A DNA stretch of 39,345 nucleotides, from assembly GCA_964473025.1 (NCBI GenBank), contig CAYYMZ010000006.1, positions 1-39,345 on the forward strand, in the 5' to 3' direction. The stretch is from CAYYMZ01 sp964473025. Lineage in GTDB: Bacteria > Patescibacteriota > UBA1384 > DTJR01. Numbering within the stretch: the first letter of the stretch is position 1; each line of letters starts with the position of its first letter. Shown one piece after another: positions 1-7,792 of this stretch. The notes beneath the pieces are model-generated. The model searched no databases, was not told where the DNA came from, and saw only the letters and a list, made by a program, of their open reading frames with translations. Position numbers and translations under genes: made by a program.

Positions 1-387
1 TATACACCCCTTAAAATGAAGGTGCCAACCTCGTTTGTTTTGATTGACGGTTTGGGTGTCGGCGATGTTGGAAACATCGTGCTTCGCGACCGCCAAGCCA
101 TGGCGGAGGGCGGAATTTTCGTCATCATTCTGACCATTGATCACAAAACAATGCAGATTATAACGAGCCCTGATATCATCTCGCGCGGATTTGTTTACAT
201 GCGCGCCGCGGAGGATTTAATCCGCCGCTCAAGGCAGGAAATTAAAAACATTTTCCGCCGTCACATTGCCCGCGAACAGGTAGATTTGGCCTACGTCAAA
301 ACTATTTTGCGCGAAGAACTAGGCGAGTTTCTGTTTAACGAAACCAAACGTCGCCCGATGATTATTCCGGTAATAATCGAGGTCTAA
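1..387 (+). CDS. rnj: Ribonuclease J, C-terminal part (5' end outside window)
   Basis: The reading frame is open from base 1, so this is the 3' end of a larger gene; the ATG at 16 is internal. The visible 128 residues match the end of the metallo-beta-lactamase/beta-CASP nuclease RNase J: the VPTSFVLIDGLGVGDVG segment, the SPDIISRGFVY motif of the C-terminal region, then a basic helical tail ending RRPMIIPVIIEV. RNase J processes and degrades mRNA by 5'-3' exonuclease and endonuclease action in the cytoplasm. The catalytic HxHxDH motif lies upstream and cannot be checked here. Confidence 0.85.
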   Translation, partial: YTPLKMKVPTSFVLIDGLGVGDVGNIVLRDRQAMAEGGIFVIILTIDHKTMQIITSPDIISRGFVYMRAAEDLIRRSRQEIKNIFRRHIAREQVDLAYVKTILREELGEFLFNETKRRPMIIPVIIEV

Positions 388-463
388 AACCAAAGCCATC
401 ATTCTTCCCATACATCCTCGATTGTGATAAATTAAGTATGCGGGTTAATTTAGGAGGTAGTTC

Positions 464-2575
464 TTGGCAAAGCGAGGAAGAAAACCGAAAAACCCAGGTT
501 TTGGTGATTTAGTTGACCCAAAAGTTGCGAGGGAGGTCTTCGGGTTTTTGGTTGGTATTTTGGCGATCATTTTAATTTTGGCCGAATTTGGCGCGGCTGG
601 AAGTTTGGGTAAGACATTATTTGACGCGCTCAAAAGTTTAATCGGCCCCATGGCCTACTTTTTTACATTTTGGCTGGCTTTCGCCAGCATTTATTCGTTG
701 GCGCCGCATCTGATGCGGCGCAGTAAAGCAATTTTCTGGGGACTACTTGTTTTCTTCTTTTTGTTTGCTGCCTCAATCGCGCCATTTAGTAACTCGGGCG
801 GTTCAATCGGCGGCGCCATCTACTCGGTAATCTCATCGTTGGTCGGGCAAATCGCCGCCTTGGTTATTTTAATGGGAGCGGCTCTAGCCACATTAATTCT
901 GACATTTAATATTTCAATCTCCGATGTCTTAAAAAACATTTCGGAGGGTACCCACCGACTTTATCCTATGCGCGGTTCGAGCGACGGCCGTGTTTCGGTT
1001 TTTAAAACTTTCCGCCGTAGAATAGGAATGGGCGGCAAAGAAGACAAGTCCGCCGCGCCAGTGATGATTGCACCGGACGGGGTCTGGGAATTTCCCTCGA
1101 CCGAGCTTTTAGAGGAATCATCAGGCAAAGCCCAACCGGGTAACATTGCTAAAAATGTTGATATTTTGATTAAAACCCTGTCTGACTTTGGCGTTGAAAC
1201 AACGGCCGGACAAGTTAATGTCGGACCAACCGTAACACAATATGAACTCAAGCCGTCCGAAGGGGTTAAATTAAACAATATCAAGGCCCGCGCCGACGAT
1301 TTGGCTTTAGCTTTAGCCGCGCATCCGGTCCGGGTTGAAGCACCGATTCCCGGCAAATCAGCGGTTGGTGTTGAAGTGCCGAATAAAACTCTGGCGAGGG
1401 TTTCTCTTCGAGAACTTTTGGAGTCAGAATCATTTAAAAAAAGAGGTTCAAATCTTTCACTGCCGTTAGGAATTGATGTTGCCGGCAACGTCATTTCGGC
1501 CGACTTGGCTAAAATGCCGCACCTTTTGGTGGCGGGCGCGACGGGCTCGGGAAAATCCGTCGGTTTAAACTCGATTTTATTGAGCTTACTTTATCAAAAT
1601 TCTCCCAGAGATCTGCGTGTTTTATTAGTTGATCCAAAACGGGTTGAATTCACATCTTATAACGGCATTCCGCATCTTTTAATTCCGGTTGTGGTTGAAG
1701 TTGATAAAACGGTCAATCTTTTGCGCTGGGCGATTGCGGAGATGGAACGTAGATTTAAGCTTTTTCAATCGATCGGCAGCCGCGACATTGTTTCTTATAA
1801 CGACAAAACCAAAAAACCGATTACGGGCGAAGACGGTACTAATCACGAAAAACTGCCTTATATTGTCATTGTTATTGATGAGTTGGCGGATTTGATGGCA
1901 CAGGCCTCAAACGAGGTCGAAGCAGCAATTGTCCGCTTGGCACAATTAGCCCGCGCGACCGGCATTCATTTGATTGTTGCAACGCAAAGGCCTTCCGTTG
2001 ATGTCATTACCGGTTTAATTAAAGCAAATATTACCTCCAGAGTCGCTTTTGCCGTCGCTTCACAGATTGATTCGAGAACAATTATCGACCAAGCCGGCGC
2101 CGAAAAATTGCTTGGCAACGGCGACATGCTTTTTATAGGTGGTGAGTATACTAAACCAAAACGTATTCAGGGCGCATTCGTGGCGGAAAAAGACGTTAAA
2201 AGCGTTACTGATTTTCTAAAGACCGGAGGGCCGGCGCGCTATGACGAAACAATTACCGATTACCGCGAAGTTGCTGGCATTAAAAGTACACGCCGCGGCG
2301 ATTTTGTAACTGAAGGAGACGAGCTTTTGGGCGAAGCAAAAAAGTTAGTTGTTGAATCCAATACTGCCTCGGCATCTTTCTTACAGAGAAGGATGAAGGT
2401 GGGTTATGCGCGTGCGGCGAGATTGCTTGATTTGATGGAAGAACAGGGTATAGTAGGACCCAGCCAAGGAGCTAAGCCAAGAGATATTTTAGTAGATTCA
2501 ATCGATGAAGGTGAGGGAGCTGAAGTTCCTGAAGACGGGCCTCGGGAATATGACGACCGCACACCCTACCGGTAG
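464..2575 (+). CDS. ftsK: DNA translocase FtsK/SpoIIIE family
   Basis: This septum-linked ATPase pumps chromosomal DNA during division. The 703-residue protein has a basic start (MAKRGRKPKNPG), about four membrane segments within residues 25-160, a linker, then the motor: Walker A GATGSGKS near residue 358, LLVDPKRVEF, Walker B IVIVIDELADLM near 468, and ATQRPSVDVITG. The C-terminal winged-helix gamma domain is present (ASASFLQRRMKVGYARAARLLDLME), so the protein is complete and at the short end for the family. The start is TTG at 464, chosen because the Shine-Dalgarno AGGAGGT (453-459) lies just upstream and no nearer ATG fits. Confidence 0.95.
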   Translation: MAKRGRKPKNPGFGDLVDPKVAREVFGFLVGILAIILILAEFGAAGSLGKTLFDALKSLIGPMAYFFTFWLAFASIYSLAPHLMRRSKAIFWGLLVFFFLFAASIAPFSNSGGSIGGAIYSVISSLVGQIAALVILMGAALATLILTFNISISDVLKNISEGTHRLYPMRGSSDGRVSVFKTFRRRIGMGGKEDKSAAPVMIAPDGVWEFPSTELLEESSGKAQPGNIAKNVDILIKTLSDFGVETTAGQVNVGPTVTQYELKPSEGVKLNNIKARADDLALALAAHPVRVEAPIPGKSAVGVEVPNKTLARVSLRELLESESFKKRGSNLSLPLGIDVAGNVISADLAKMPHLLVAGATGSGKSVGLNSILLSLLYQNSPRDLRVLLVDPKRVEFTSYNGIPHLLIPVVVEVDKTVNLLRWAIAEMERRFKLFQSIGSRDIVSYNDKTKKPITGEDGTNHEKLPYIVIVIDELADLMAQASNEVEAAIVRLAQLARATGIHLIVATQRPSVDVITGLIKANITSRVAFAVASQIDSRTIIDQAGAEKLLGNGDMLFIGGEYTKPKRIQGAFVAEKDVKSVTDFLKTGGPARYDETITDYREVAGIKSTRRGDFVTEGDELLGEAKKLVVESNTASASFLQRRMKVGYARAARLLDLMEEQGIVGPSQGAKPRDILVDSIDEGEGAEVPEDGPREYDDRTPYR

Positions 2576-2601
2576 GGATAAAATATAGAGTTGTGAATAA
2601 C

Positions 2602-2632
2602 GAATAATGAATTATGGCATAATTCATTATTC
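2602..2632. other. Perfect 15-bp AT-rich hairpin between ftsK and the RodZ-like gene
   Basis: GAATAATGAATTATG and its exact reverse complement are separated by one base. There is no clean U-tract on the plus strand, so it may be a weak terminator, an mRNA-stabilising hairpin or a protein-binding palindrome. Confidence 0.5.
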
Positions 2633-2655
2633 ATATTTCATAATTTAGGTTTTAA

Positions 2656-3336
2656 ATGATTTTCAAACGCAAAAAAATTGCCTCGGGCACTACTTTGGGG
2701 GGACGGCTTTACGGTGCCCGCAAAAGAAAAAGAATTACGCTAGGGAAAGTCGAGCAGATCACTCATATTCGCATTAAATACCTAGAAGCGCTCGAAAAAG
2801 ACGATCTCAATGCTTTTCCGAGCCGTATCTACGCTTTGGGGTATGCCCGCCGGTACGGTGAATTCTTGGGCTTTGAAACAAAAAAAATAGACGACGATTT
2901 TAGGGATGAATTTGGTTCGGCCAGTACCTTTACACCCAAGGGACACCAGAGGAAAACTTTTTTGCCGCGCTTGCTTTTAACGCCGCGGCTTATTATAGGG
3001 ATAGTTATTTTTTTGGTAGTGGCGGGGATTATCGGTTATATCGGCATCTCGATTTCACGTCTTTCTCAACCGCCCAATATCGAAATTACTTCTCCAAGCG
3101 AAGAAGCGGTTGCAATCCCACTGGTTAAGATAGAGGGCAAAACTTCAGATACTGCCGTTGTCGAGATTAACGGCCAACTGGTCAGCGTTGATAATAATGG
3201 TCAGTTTTCACAGCAAGTTGAGCTGGTCTCCGGTGTGAACACATTTGAAATTTCCGCTAAAAACCGCCTCGGCAGAGAATCGCGCGAGACATTAAAAATT
3301 CTTTACAATAAGAAAGATTCTGGCACAATCAAATAG
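2656..3336 (+). CDS. RodZ-like protein: HTH domain, membrane segment, extracellular beta domain
   Basis: The 226 residues contain an N-terminal HTH_25-type domain (about 10-80: LGGRLYGARKRKRITLGKVEQIT, then YLEALEKDDLNAFPS and YALGYARRYGEFLG). A basic stretch precedes one membrane helix near residues 112-135 (LIIGIVIFLVVAGIIGYIGI), followed by an extracellular Ig-like domain (PNIEITSPSEEAVAI, VNTFEISAKNRLGRES) resembling PF09136. This matches RodZ, which links the MreB cytoskeleton to the membrane, although mreB is not in the window. Many CPR genomes carry such proteins beside ftsK or recA. The cell-shape role is inferred from architecture. Confidence 0.75.
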   Translation: MIFKRKKIASGTTLGGRLYGARKRKRITLGKVEQITHIRIKYLEALEKDDLNAFPSRIYALGYARRYGEFLGFETKKIDDDFRDEFGSASTFTPKGHQRKTFLPRLLLTPRLIIGIVIFLVVAGIIGYIGISISRLSQPPNIEITSPSEEAVAIPLVKIEGKTSDTAVVEINGQLVSVDNNGQFSQQVELVSGVNTFEISAKNRLGRESRETLKILYNKKDSGTIK

Positions 3337-3403
3337 CAAAAAAATTTATAATTTAAAATAAATTGAAAATTTAGAAATAAAAATTTTAATCTAGGGAGGA
3401 TTT

Positions 3404-4492
3404 ATGCCTAAAAAACCAGAGAAGAAAGAAAAGCCAAAGGCAGAAAAAAAAGTTTCCGAATCAGCTAATGCCGGCAAGCGGCGCGCTCTAGATGCGGCCA
3501 TTTCGGTAATTGAAAAACAGTTTGGCACCGGCTCGATTATGAAAATGGGCGAGCGCAAACTGACGGATATCAGTGTCGTCCCAACCGGTTCAATTGCACT
3601 TGATTTAGCCCTTGGTGTTGGTGGGATTCCGCGCGGCAGAGTAACCGAAATTTACGGTCCCGAAGCATCCGGTAAGACCTCCTTAGCTTTATCGGTTGTG
3701 GCTGAGGCGCAAAAGACCGGTGGAATGTGTGCTTTTGTCGATGCCGAGCACGCTTTTGATCCTGATTATGCCAAAAAAATTGGCGTTGATGTTGACTCGC
3801 TTTTGATTTCCCAGCCGGATACCGGCGAGCAGGGACTCGAAATTACCGAAACCCTAATCCGCTCGAATGCTTTAGATGTGGTTGTAATTGACTCGGTGGC
3901 GGCCTTAGTGCCTCGCGCCGAAATTGAGGGCGAAATGGGCGATTCAGTCATGGGTGTTCACGCGCGGTTGATGAGCCAGGCGTTGCGCAAGATTACCGGT
4001 GCGGTTTCAAAATCAAAAACAGCGGTTATCTTTATCAACCAGCTTCGCATGAAAATTGGGGTGATGTTTGGCAATCCCGAAACAACGACAGGAGGGATGG
4101 CGCTCAAATTTTATTCCTCGGTACGGCTTGATGTCCGACGCATTGAGCAGTTGAAAAGAGGCGATCAGCCAGTTGGCAACCGCGTCAGGGTTAAAGTCGT
4201 TAAAAATAAGGTTGCTGCGCCATTTCGCACCGCCGAATTTGAAATGCTCTATTCGCAGGGGATTTCAAAAGCGGGCGAGGCGTTGGATTTGGGCATTAAA
4301 TATGACCTGATCACCAAGGCCGGTGCGTGGTTAACCCTAAACAATCCAAAAGAGTTTGGTGCTGAATCGGATAAAATCGGCCAAGGCAGAGAATCGGCAC
4401 GGGCGTTCTTGGGGAAAAATCCTAAAATTTTGGATAAATTAATTGAGGTTATCCGTGAGAAAGCAGCCGAAGAGCCAGAGGAACTAGATTAA
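3404..4492 (+). CDS. recA: Recombinase RecA
   Basis: RecA forms filaments on single-stranded DNA, catalyses strand exchange and triggers the SOS response. This 362-residue protein has a Lys/Glu-rich N-terminal extension of about 25 residues, then the conserved core: RKLTDISVVPTGSIALD, Walker A GPEASGKTS near residues 85-93, AFVDAEHAFDPDYAKKIG, Walker B VVVIDSVAAL near 160, the DNA-binding loop INQLRMKIGVMFGNPETTTGG, and an acidic tail EEPEELD. No intein is present. The start has a strong Shine-Dalgarno (AGGGAGGA). recX lies downstream, as in many bacteria, but about 490 bases away. Confidence 0.97.
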   Translation: MPKKPEKKEKPKAEKKVSESANAGKRRALDAAISVIEKQFGTGSIMKMGERKLTDISVVPTGSIALDLALGVGGIPRGRVTEIYGPEASGKTSLALSVVAEAQKTGGMCAFVDAEHAFDPDYAKKIGVDVDSLLISQPDTGEQGLEITETLIRSNALDVVVIDSVAALVPRAEIEGEMGDSVMGVHARLMSQALRKITGAVSKSKTAVIFINQLRMKIGVMFGNPETTTGGMALKFYSSVRLDVRRIEQLKRGDQPVGNRVRVKVVKNKVAAPFRTAEFEMLYSQGISKAGEALDLGIKYDLITKAGAWLTLNNPKEFGAESDKIGQGRESARAFLGKNPKILDKLIEVIREKAAEEPEELD

Positions 4493-4506
4493 TTATAGAA
4501 TTATTT

Positions 4507-4952
4507 TTCGAGTCCCGTTGACTCGAATTAGATGTCAAAACCAAAGGGGCCTAATTGCGAAGCGGCCCCTATGGTTTTAACGATTCCTTACCCTGCACGC
4601 CGTATGGTCTATGAAAATTTTATTCTTTCTGATTCAAGAAACGTCAACATGTTTGTGACACTTGAATCGAAGCGATAAAATTTTCATCTGATTTGGTCAC
4701 GGCTCAAATATCATTTTCGCCTTGCCTCGCTTTTCGTCGTTGCACGAAAAGCGATAAAAAGAATCCATTAACAAAAGACGATTCTTCGCCTCTAGATGAG
4801 TTCTGCGCAAACGTGTCGCTGGAGTGCTCATGTGAAAGAAGAATCGTGCTTTTGAGCGTCGGCCGGGTTGGGAGGTTGTGGAGGGTAAGGGCTGGCCATC
4901 AAGACACTGAAGCCCTTATCCTCCACGATTAGATGCGAGCTAGTAAGCTCGC
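4507..4952. other. Tandem-hairpin intergenic region between recA and recX (candidate structured RNA)
   Basis: No convincing gene occupies 4493-4983. The region is a chain of inverted repeats: 4507-4527 (TTCGAGT/ACTCGAA), 4537-4578 (AAAACC...AGGGGCC with GGCCCCT...GGTTTT), 4611-4687 (13-bp perfect outer arms ATGAAAATTTTAT/ATAAAATTTTCAT plus inner GATTCAAG/CTTGAATC), 4728-4753 (10-bp perfect CGCTTTTCGT/ACGAAAAGCG), 4773-4853 (arms around GATTCTTC/GAAGAATC), 4878-4926 (16 bp with one G-U pair) and 4935-4952 (GCGAGCT/AGCTCGC). It could be a noncoding RNA, a recA 3' UTR or a set of mobile palindromes. It does not match tmRNA, RNase P or SRP RNA signatures that I can recognise. Confidence 0.6.
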
Positions 4953-4983
4953 AAATTAGTTTGAATTGTTATAAGTTTTAATC

Positions 4984-5454
4984 ATGACCGATGACAGTCA
5001 GAAAAAAGCGCTTGAGCTCGCGTTATGGTATCTCTCAAAAAGTGCCAGAACAGTTTCTGAAATCGAAGTAAGATTGGCCCGCAAAGAATACAGCGCGGTG
5101 GATATTGACTATGTGGTCAAAAGGTTAAAAGATCTCAATTTTCTAAATGATGCGGAATATGCCAAAAATTATATTCGTAACGCCAAACTCGGTAAACCTA
5201 AGGGCAAACATCGAATACGGATAGAATTAATCAAAAAAGGTGTTGATAAGGAGCTAATTTCCAGTGCGCTGGAGGAGGGTTTTGCCGAAGGAGAGCAAGA
5301 AGAATTAATTGATTCTGCCGCTAAAACATATTTAAAAAAAACACACGGTTTGCCCCGGGAAAAGGTCTATAACAGATTGACGGGGTATCTCCTCCGGAGG
5401 GGGTTTGATTATGGGAAGGTTTCTACAAAGGTTAAAGAACTTTTGGCAAGGTAA
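4984..5454 (+). CDS. recX: Regulatory protein RecX
   Basis: RecX binds RecA filaments and modulates their activity. The 156-residue product has the three-helix repeat pattern of the family: ALWYLSKSARTVSEIEVRLARKEY, VVKRLKDLNFLNDAEYAKNYIRN, KGKHRIRIELIKKGVDKELISSAL, and a final YNRLTGYLLRRGFDYGKV repeat. Its length is usual for the family. There is no Shine-Dalgarno before the ATG; a TATAAG hexamer (4970-4975) ends 8 bases before it, so the mRNA may be leaderless. The position after recA supports the assignment. Confidence 0.87.
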   Translation: MTDDSQKKALELALWYLSKSARTVSEIEVRLARKEYSAVDIDYVVKRLKDLNFLNDAEYAKNYIRNAKLGKPKGKHRIRIELIKKGVDKELISSALEEGFAEGEQEELIDSAAKTYLKKTHGLPREKVYNRLTGYLLRRGFDYGKVSTKVKELLAR

Positions 5455-5475
5455 ACCTTGCCGATTCTTTAGTAT
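5445..5475 (+). terminator. Terminator-like hairpin overlapping the recX stop codon
   Basis: GGCAAGG (5445-5451) pairs perfectly with CCTTGCC (5456-5462), and the recX TAA stop sits in the four-base loop. A T-rich stretch follows, though its longest T run (about 5484-5490) is some distance away. Confidence 0.5.
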
Positions 5476-5549
5476 TTTCTGTGTTTTTTTCATTAAAAAT
5501 TAAAAATTTTCTGGTTGCCAAATCCTCGAGGATTTGCTAACCTGAACCT

Positions 5550-6617
5550 ATGATCACAAAAATTAAAAAAATGCTTGGGAAAAACTTGCCACCGAGGAAA
5601 ACCAAAATTATCTGCACTATCGGACCGGCAACGGCCAAGGAATCGGATTTAAAAAAACTAATTAACGAAGGCATGGATTTTGCCCGTTTCAATTTTTCGC
5701 ACGGGTCGTTCGAAGAATTTAAAAAATGGGCCGACACAATCCGCCGTTTGGCTAAAAAAGCGGGACGCAAAGTCGAAATTATCCAAGATTTGCAGGGGCC
5801 GAGAATCAGAATCGGCAAGTTGGGCCACGAAGGCCGCCACATCGATGCCGGTAGCACGGTTCATTTGGTTTTTGATGAAAAATCAGAACATCGAAATGAT
5901 ATTTTAATTCAAAAGGATGTTGACCTTACCCTTAAACGCGGGGATAAAATTCTGATGGATAAGGGTTTAATCGAACTTGAAGTACGCAAAGTTGAGGGGA
6001 TACGGGTAACCTGCCGCGCTTTAACCGGTGGGCTTATTTTCTCGGGCAAAGGAATTAATTTGCCGAACACCGAATCAGAAGAATGCATAACCACCAAAGA
6101 CCTAGAAGCTATAAAGCATGGACAGGAAATTGGTGTCGAATGGGTGGCAATGTCTTTCGTTGAGGAGAAAAAGGACATTTTAGAACTAAAAGAAAAAATT
6201 GGCGATAAAACTAAAATTATTGCCAAAATTGAACGCCCCCAAGCAATTCATAATTACGAAGAAATTCTCGATGCCTCCGATGCGGTGATGATTGCGAGAG
6301 GCGATCTAGGCATAGAAATACCATTTTGGAAACTGCCTGTTATCCAAAAACGGGCGATCAGACGCGCCGTTAACGCAGGCAAACCCTCGATTGTGGCCAC
6401 CGATATGCTCGCTTCGATGACCCTGTCGCGCCGGCCCACCCGCGCCGAGGTTTTAGATGTTGCCAATGCCGTTTTAGACGGTGCGGCCGCAGTGATGTTA
6501 TCAGACGAAACAGCGGTCGGAAAATACCCCGTTGACGCTTTAATTGCCATGCGTCAAACTGTTGAAGAAACCGAGCGATTTGCCCATATGCACTCGCTTA
6601 AGAGTTTGCTGGAATAG
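5550..6617 (+). CDS. pyk: Pyruvate kinase lacking the C-terminal allosteric domain
   Basis: The enzyme converts phosphoenolpyruvate and ADP to pyruvate and ATP in glycolysis. Visible motifs are KIICTIGPAT, ARFNFSHG, QDLQGPRIRIG, MDKGLIEL in the B domain, the catalytic lysine in IAKIERPQA, the metal site VMIARGDLGIE, ATDMLASM (usually ATQMLESM) and MLSDETAVGKYP. At 355 residues it stops after the A-domain barrel, about 100-120 residues short of typical enzymes, so the C-terminal domain that usually carries effector-binding and subunit contacts is absent. The natural stop and intact motifs argue for a short form rather than a broken gene. Confidence 0.93.
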   Translation: MITKIKKMLGKNLPPRKTKIICTIGPATAKESDLKKLINEGMDFARFNFSHGSFEEFKKWADTIRRLAKKAGRKVEIIQDLQGPRIRIGKLGHEGRHIDAGSTVHLVFDEKSEHRNDILIQKDVDLTLKRGDKILMDKGLIELEVRKVEGIRVTCRALTGGLIFSGKGINLPNTESEECITTKDLEAIKHGQEIGVEWVAMSFVEEKKDILELKEKIGDKTKIIAKIERPQAIHNYEEILDASDAVMIARGDLGIEIPFWKLPVIQKRAIRRAVNAGKPSIVATDMLASMTLSRRPTRAEVLDVANAVLDGAAAVMLSDETAVGKYPVDALIAMRQTVEETERFAHMHSLKSLLE

Positions 6618-6677
6618 TTGCTTTTTTCTCAAAATTTTTTATAATCAAAACTACAACAAGAGGGGTGAGTCAGGACT

Positions 6678-6775
6678 GACCCCGCCAGCATTTCTTCCCG
6701 CAAAAGGGATTTCATCCTCTACTTGCTGGAGCGAAATCTGCAAGGGTCTGCGCCCAGCGATAAGGTACGCTGGAC
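6678..6775 (+). repeat. Structured repeat, copy A (upstream of the small-gene island)
   Basis: About 100 noncoding bases match copy B at 39059-39153 and, more weakly, copy C near 24321-24400. Pairing visible: outer GACCC (6678-6682) with GGGTC (6744-6748); inner GGAT (6707-6710) with ATCC (6714-6717) around a three-base loop; CCAGCA/TGCTGG; and terminal CCAGCG (6754-6759) with CGCTGG (6768-6773). The -35 box of a promoter begins at 6776, three bases after the last stem. Confidence 0.75.
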
Positions 6776-6804
6776 TTGACTTTCGCCCCTGGTTGTGGTA
6801 TAGT
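6776..6804 (+). promoter_or_regulatory. Sigma-70 promoter attached to repeat copy A
   Basis: TTGACT (6776-6781), a 17-base spacer and TATAGT (6799-6804) with an extended TGG before the -10. It would drive the small-gene island starting at 6857, giving a leader of about 45 bases. Confidence 0.75.
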
Positions 6805-6856
6805 AACAAATTCGGTGAATCTGTTGTTTGAAAACTAGAACAAGGGGGTGTCGCAG

Positions 6857-6976
6857 ATGCGCAGGTTTCTACGCCGTGTTTGTGACATCTTCTGTTGGGT
6901 GGCATTGGTCGCCATCCTTTTCACCTTCGGCTTTGCTCTGGCTTACATGGTATTAAAAGCTCTGAACCGTCTGTAG
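6857..6976 (+). CDS. Small single-pass membrane protein (39 aa)
   Basis: ATG at 6857 follows a G-rich stretch (AAGGGGGTG, 6842-6850) that can serve as ribosome binding site. The product has a basic amphipathic start (MRRFLRRVCDIFCW), one hydrophobic helix (VALVAILFTFGFALAYMVL) and a short basic tail. It is the first gene after the copy A promoter and lies about 30 bases before the next ORF. I do not recognise the family. Codon choice is GC-rich like the rest of the island and unlike the flanking AT-rich genes. Confidence 0.55.
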   Translation: MRRFLRRVCDIFCWVALVAILFTFGFALAYMVLKALNRL

Positions 6977-7008
6977 CAGTACAACTCGCAGAAAGGACAA
7001 GAGAACAC

Positions 7009-7314
7009 ATGAAACGCAGCACACTCGTAGTAGTAGTTGTGGGCCTACTGGTCCTGATTCTCCCGATCATCGGGGTAAACAGGGATCAGAAGGTTCTCGA
7101 GTGCCAGGCCGTTGAGTTCGGCCTGAACACAGAGGGGGCGCACTGGTACGCGACTCAAGCCCTCACCGACGAGAGGTACGGCCGGGAGGTCCAGACCATG
7201 GCCAACTTTGCCCGGGAGTACCCGAGTACGGTCATCCAGGGCACGCCCGCCTGGAACGCTTTGACCGCAAAGCAGAAGAAGACCTGGTCAGTTAGGCACC
7301 CGAACTGGCGGTAA
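7009..7314 (+). CDS. Hypothetical exported or membrane-anchored protein (101 aa)
   Basis: An ATG at 7009 with AAAGGA upstream begins a signal-anchor-like helix (MKRSTLVVVVVGLLVLILPIIGV), followed by an 80-residue soluble part (VLECQAVEFGLNTEGAHWYA, TPAWNALTAKQKKTW, VRHPNWR). The frame is open further upstream to 6895, but that extension overlaps the preceding small gene and lacks a ribosome binding site. I do not recognise the family. Extracytoplasmic location is inferred from the N-terminus. Confidence 0.6.
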   Translation: MKRSTLVVVVVGLLVLILPIIGVNRDQKVLECQAVEFGLNTEGAHWYATQALTDERYGREVQTMANFAREYPSTVIQGTPAWNALTAKQKKTWSVRHPNWR

Positions 7315-7370
7315 GACATCGGCTTCACCCCCGCCCTAGGCGGGTATAATCCAAAGGGAGGCGATAGAAG

Positions 7371-7550
7371 ATGGGAAAGGTGCCGTGTCCTGACTGCGTT
7401 GCTTGCATGTGTCTGGTGCACTCCGAGGTGGAGTGGTATCAGGCGATGAAGGCGGAGGGCAGAAACTCCCACCGCAAGAAGCGGCGCAGTAACGGCGAGA
7501 GCGGCTCTCGGAGCCGCGAGTCCCAACAGGCCGCCCAGCCGGCGGCCTAG
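7371..7550 (+). CDS. Small Cys-containing, basic protein (59 aa)
   Basis: ATG at 7371 has the Shine-Dalgarno GGGAGG about 10 bases upstream. The N-terminus MGKVPCPDCVACMCLVH has four closely spaced cysteines (CPDC-x2-CMC) suited to binding a metal ion. The C-terminal half is basic then Ser/Gln/Ala-rich (HRKKRRSN, ESQQAAQPAA) and probably disordered. It is too short for most gene finders. A CCCGCC/GGCGGG hairpin followed by TATAAT (7345-7350) lies directly upstream and may add a promoter, though no good -35 is visible. Confidence 0.5.
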   Translation: MGKVPCPDCVACMCLVHSEVEWYQAMKAEGRNSHRKKRRSNGESGSRSRESQQAAQPAA

Positions 7551-7567
7551 CCGAACCGAGGAGACAG

Positions 7568-7615
7568 GGGCCGGATGTGGGGGATTTCGATCCTTTCGCA
7601 TCCGGCCCTCCATTT
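7568..7615 (+). terminator. Strong hairpin within the small-gene island
   Basis: GGGCCGGATG (7568-7577) pairs perfectly with CATCCGGCCC (7599-7608); an inner GGAT/ATCC stem closes the loop. The T-rich tail (TCCATTTTG) is modest. It could be a partial terminator or an mRNA processing site between the 59-aa gene and the next ORF. Confidence 0.55.
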
Positions 7616-7643
7616 TGTCCAAAATAGAAAGGAGGTCGCCCTG

Positions 7644-7778
7644 ATGTGGAGTCAGTTCACTTTTCCGCCTCACTGGCGGGAGCACATCCGTTCTCGGCAG
7701 GGCGCGTACATCGTGCTCGCTGTGATGGCGGGGCTGTGGATTTGGCTCGCCATTGAGGTAACCTTCAGTGACCTGTGA
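7644..7778 (+). CDS. Small single-pass membrane protein (44 aa)
   Basis: ATG at 7644 follows the Shine-Dalgarno AAAGGAGG (7629-7636). The product begins with an aromatic, polar segment (MWSQFTFPPHWREHIRSRQG), then one hydrophobic helix (AYIVLAVMAGLWIWLAIEV) and a short tail. An upstream in-frame ATG at 7575 lies inside the preceding hairpin and was rejected. The gene ends 14 bases before fabZ, so they are probably co-transcribed. The family is not recognised. Confidence 0.55.
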   Translation: MWSQFTFPPHWREHIRSRQGAYIVLAVMAGLWIWLAIEVTFSDL

Positions 7779-7792
7779 AAGGAGGAAATCGC

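Noticed and set aside
4693..4932. 79-codon plus-strand ORF in the recA-recX gap
   Set aside because: No ribosome binding site, no recognisable domain, and it runs through several perfect hairpins, so the reading frame looks accidental.
6678..6804. Integron attC site
   Set aside because: The structured repeat is palindromic and precedes variable genes, but I found no RYYYAAC/GTTRRRY core pair and no integrase in the window.
6895..7008. Longer start for the 101-aa exported protein
   Set aside because: The upstream extension overlaps the 39-aa gene and has no ribosome binding site, whereas ATG 7009 has one and starts a proper signal-anchor.
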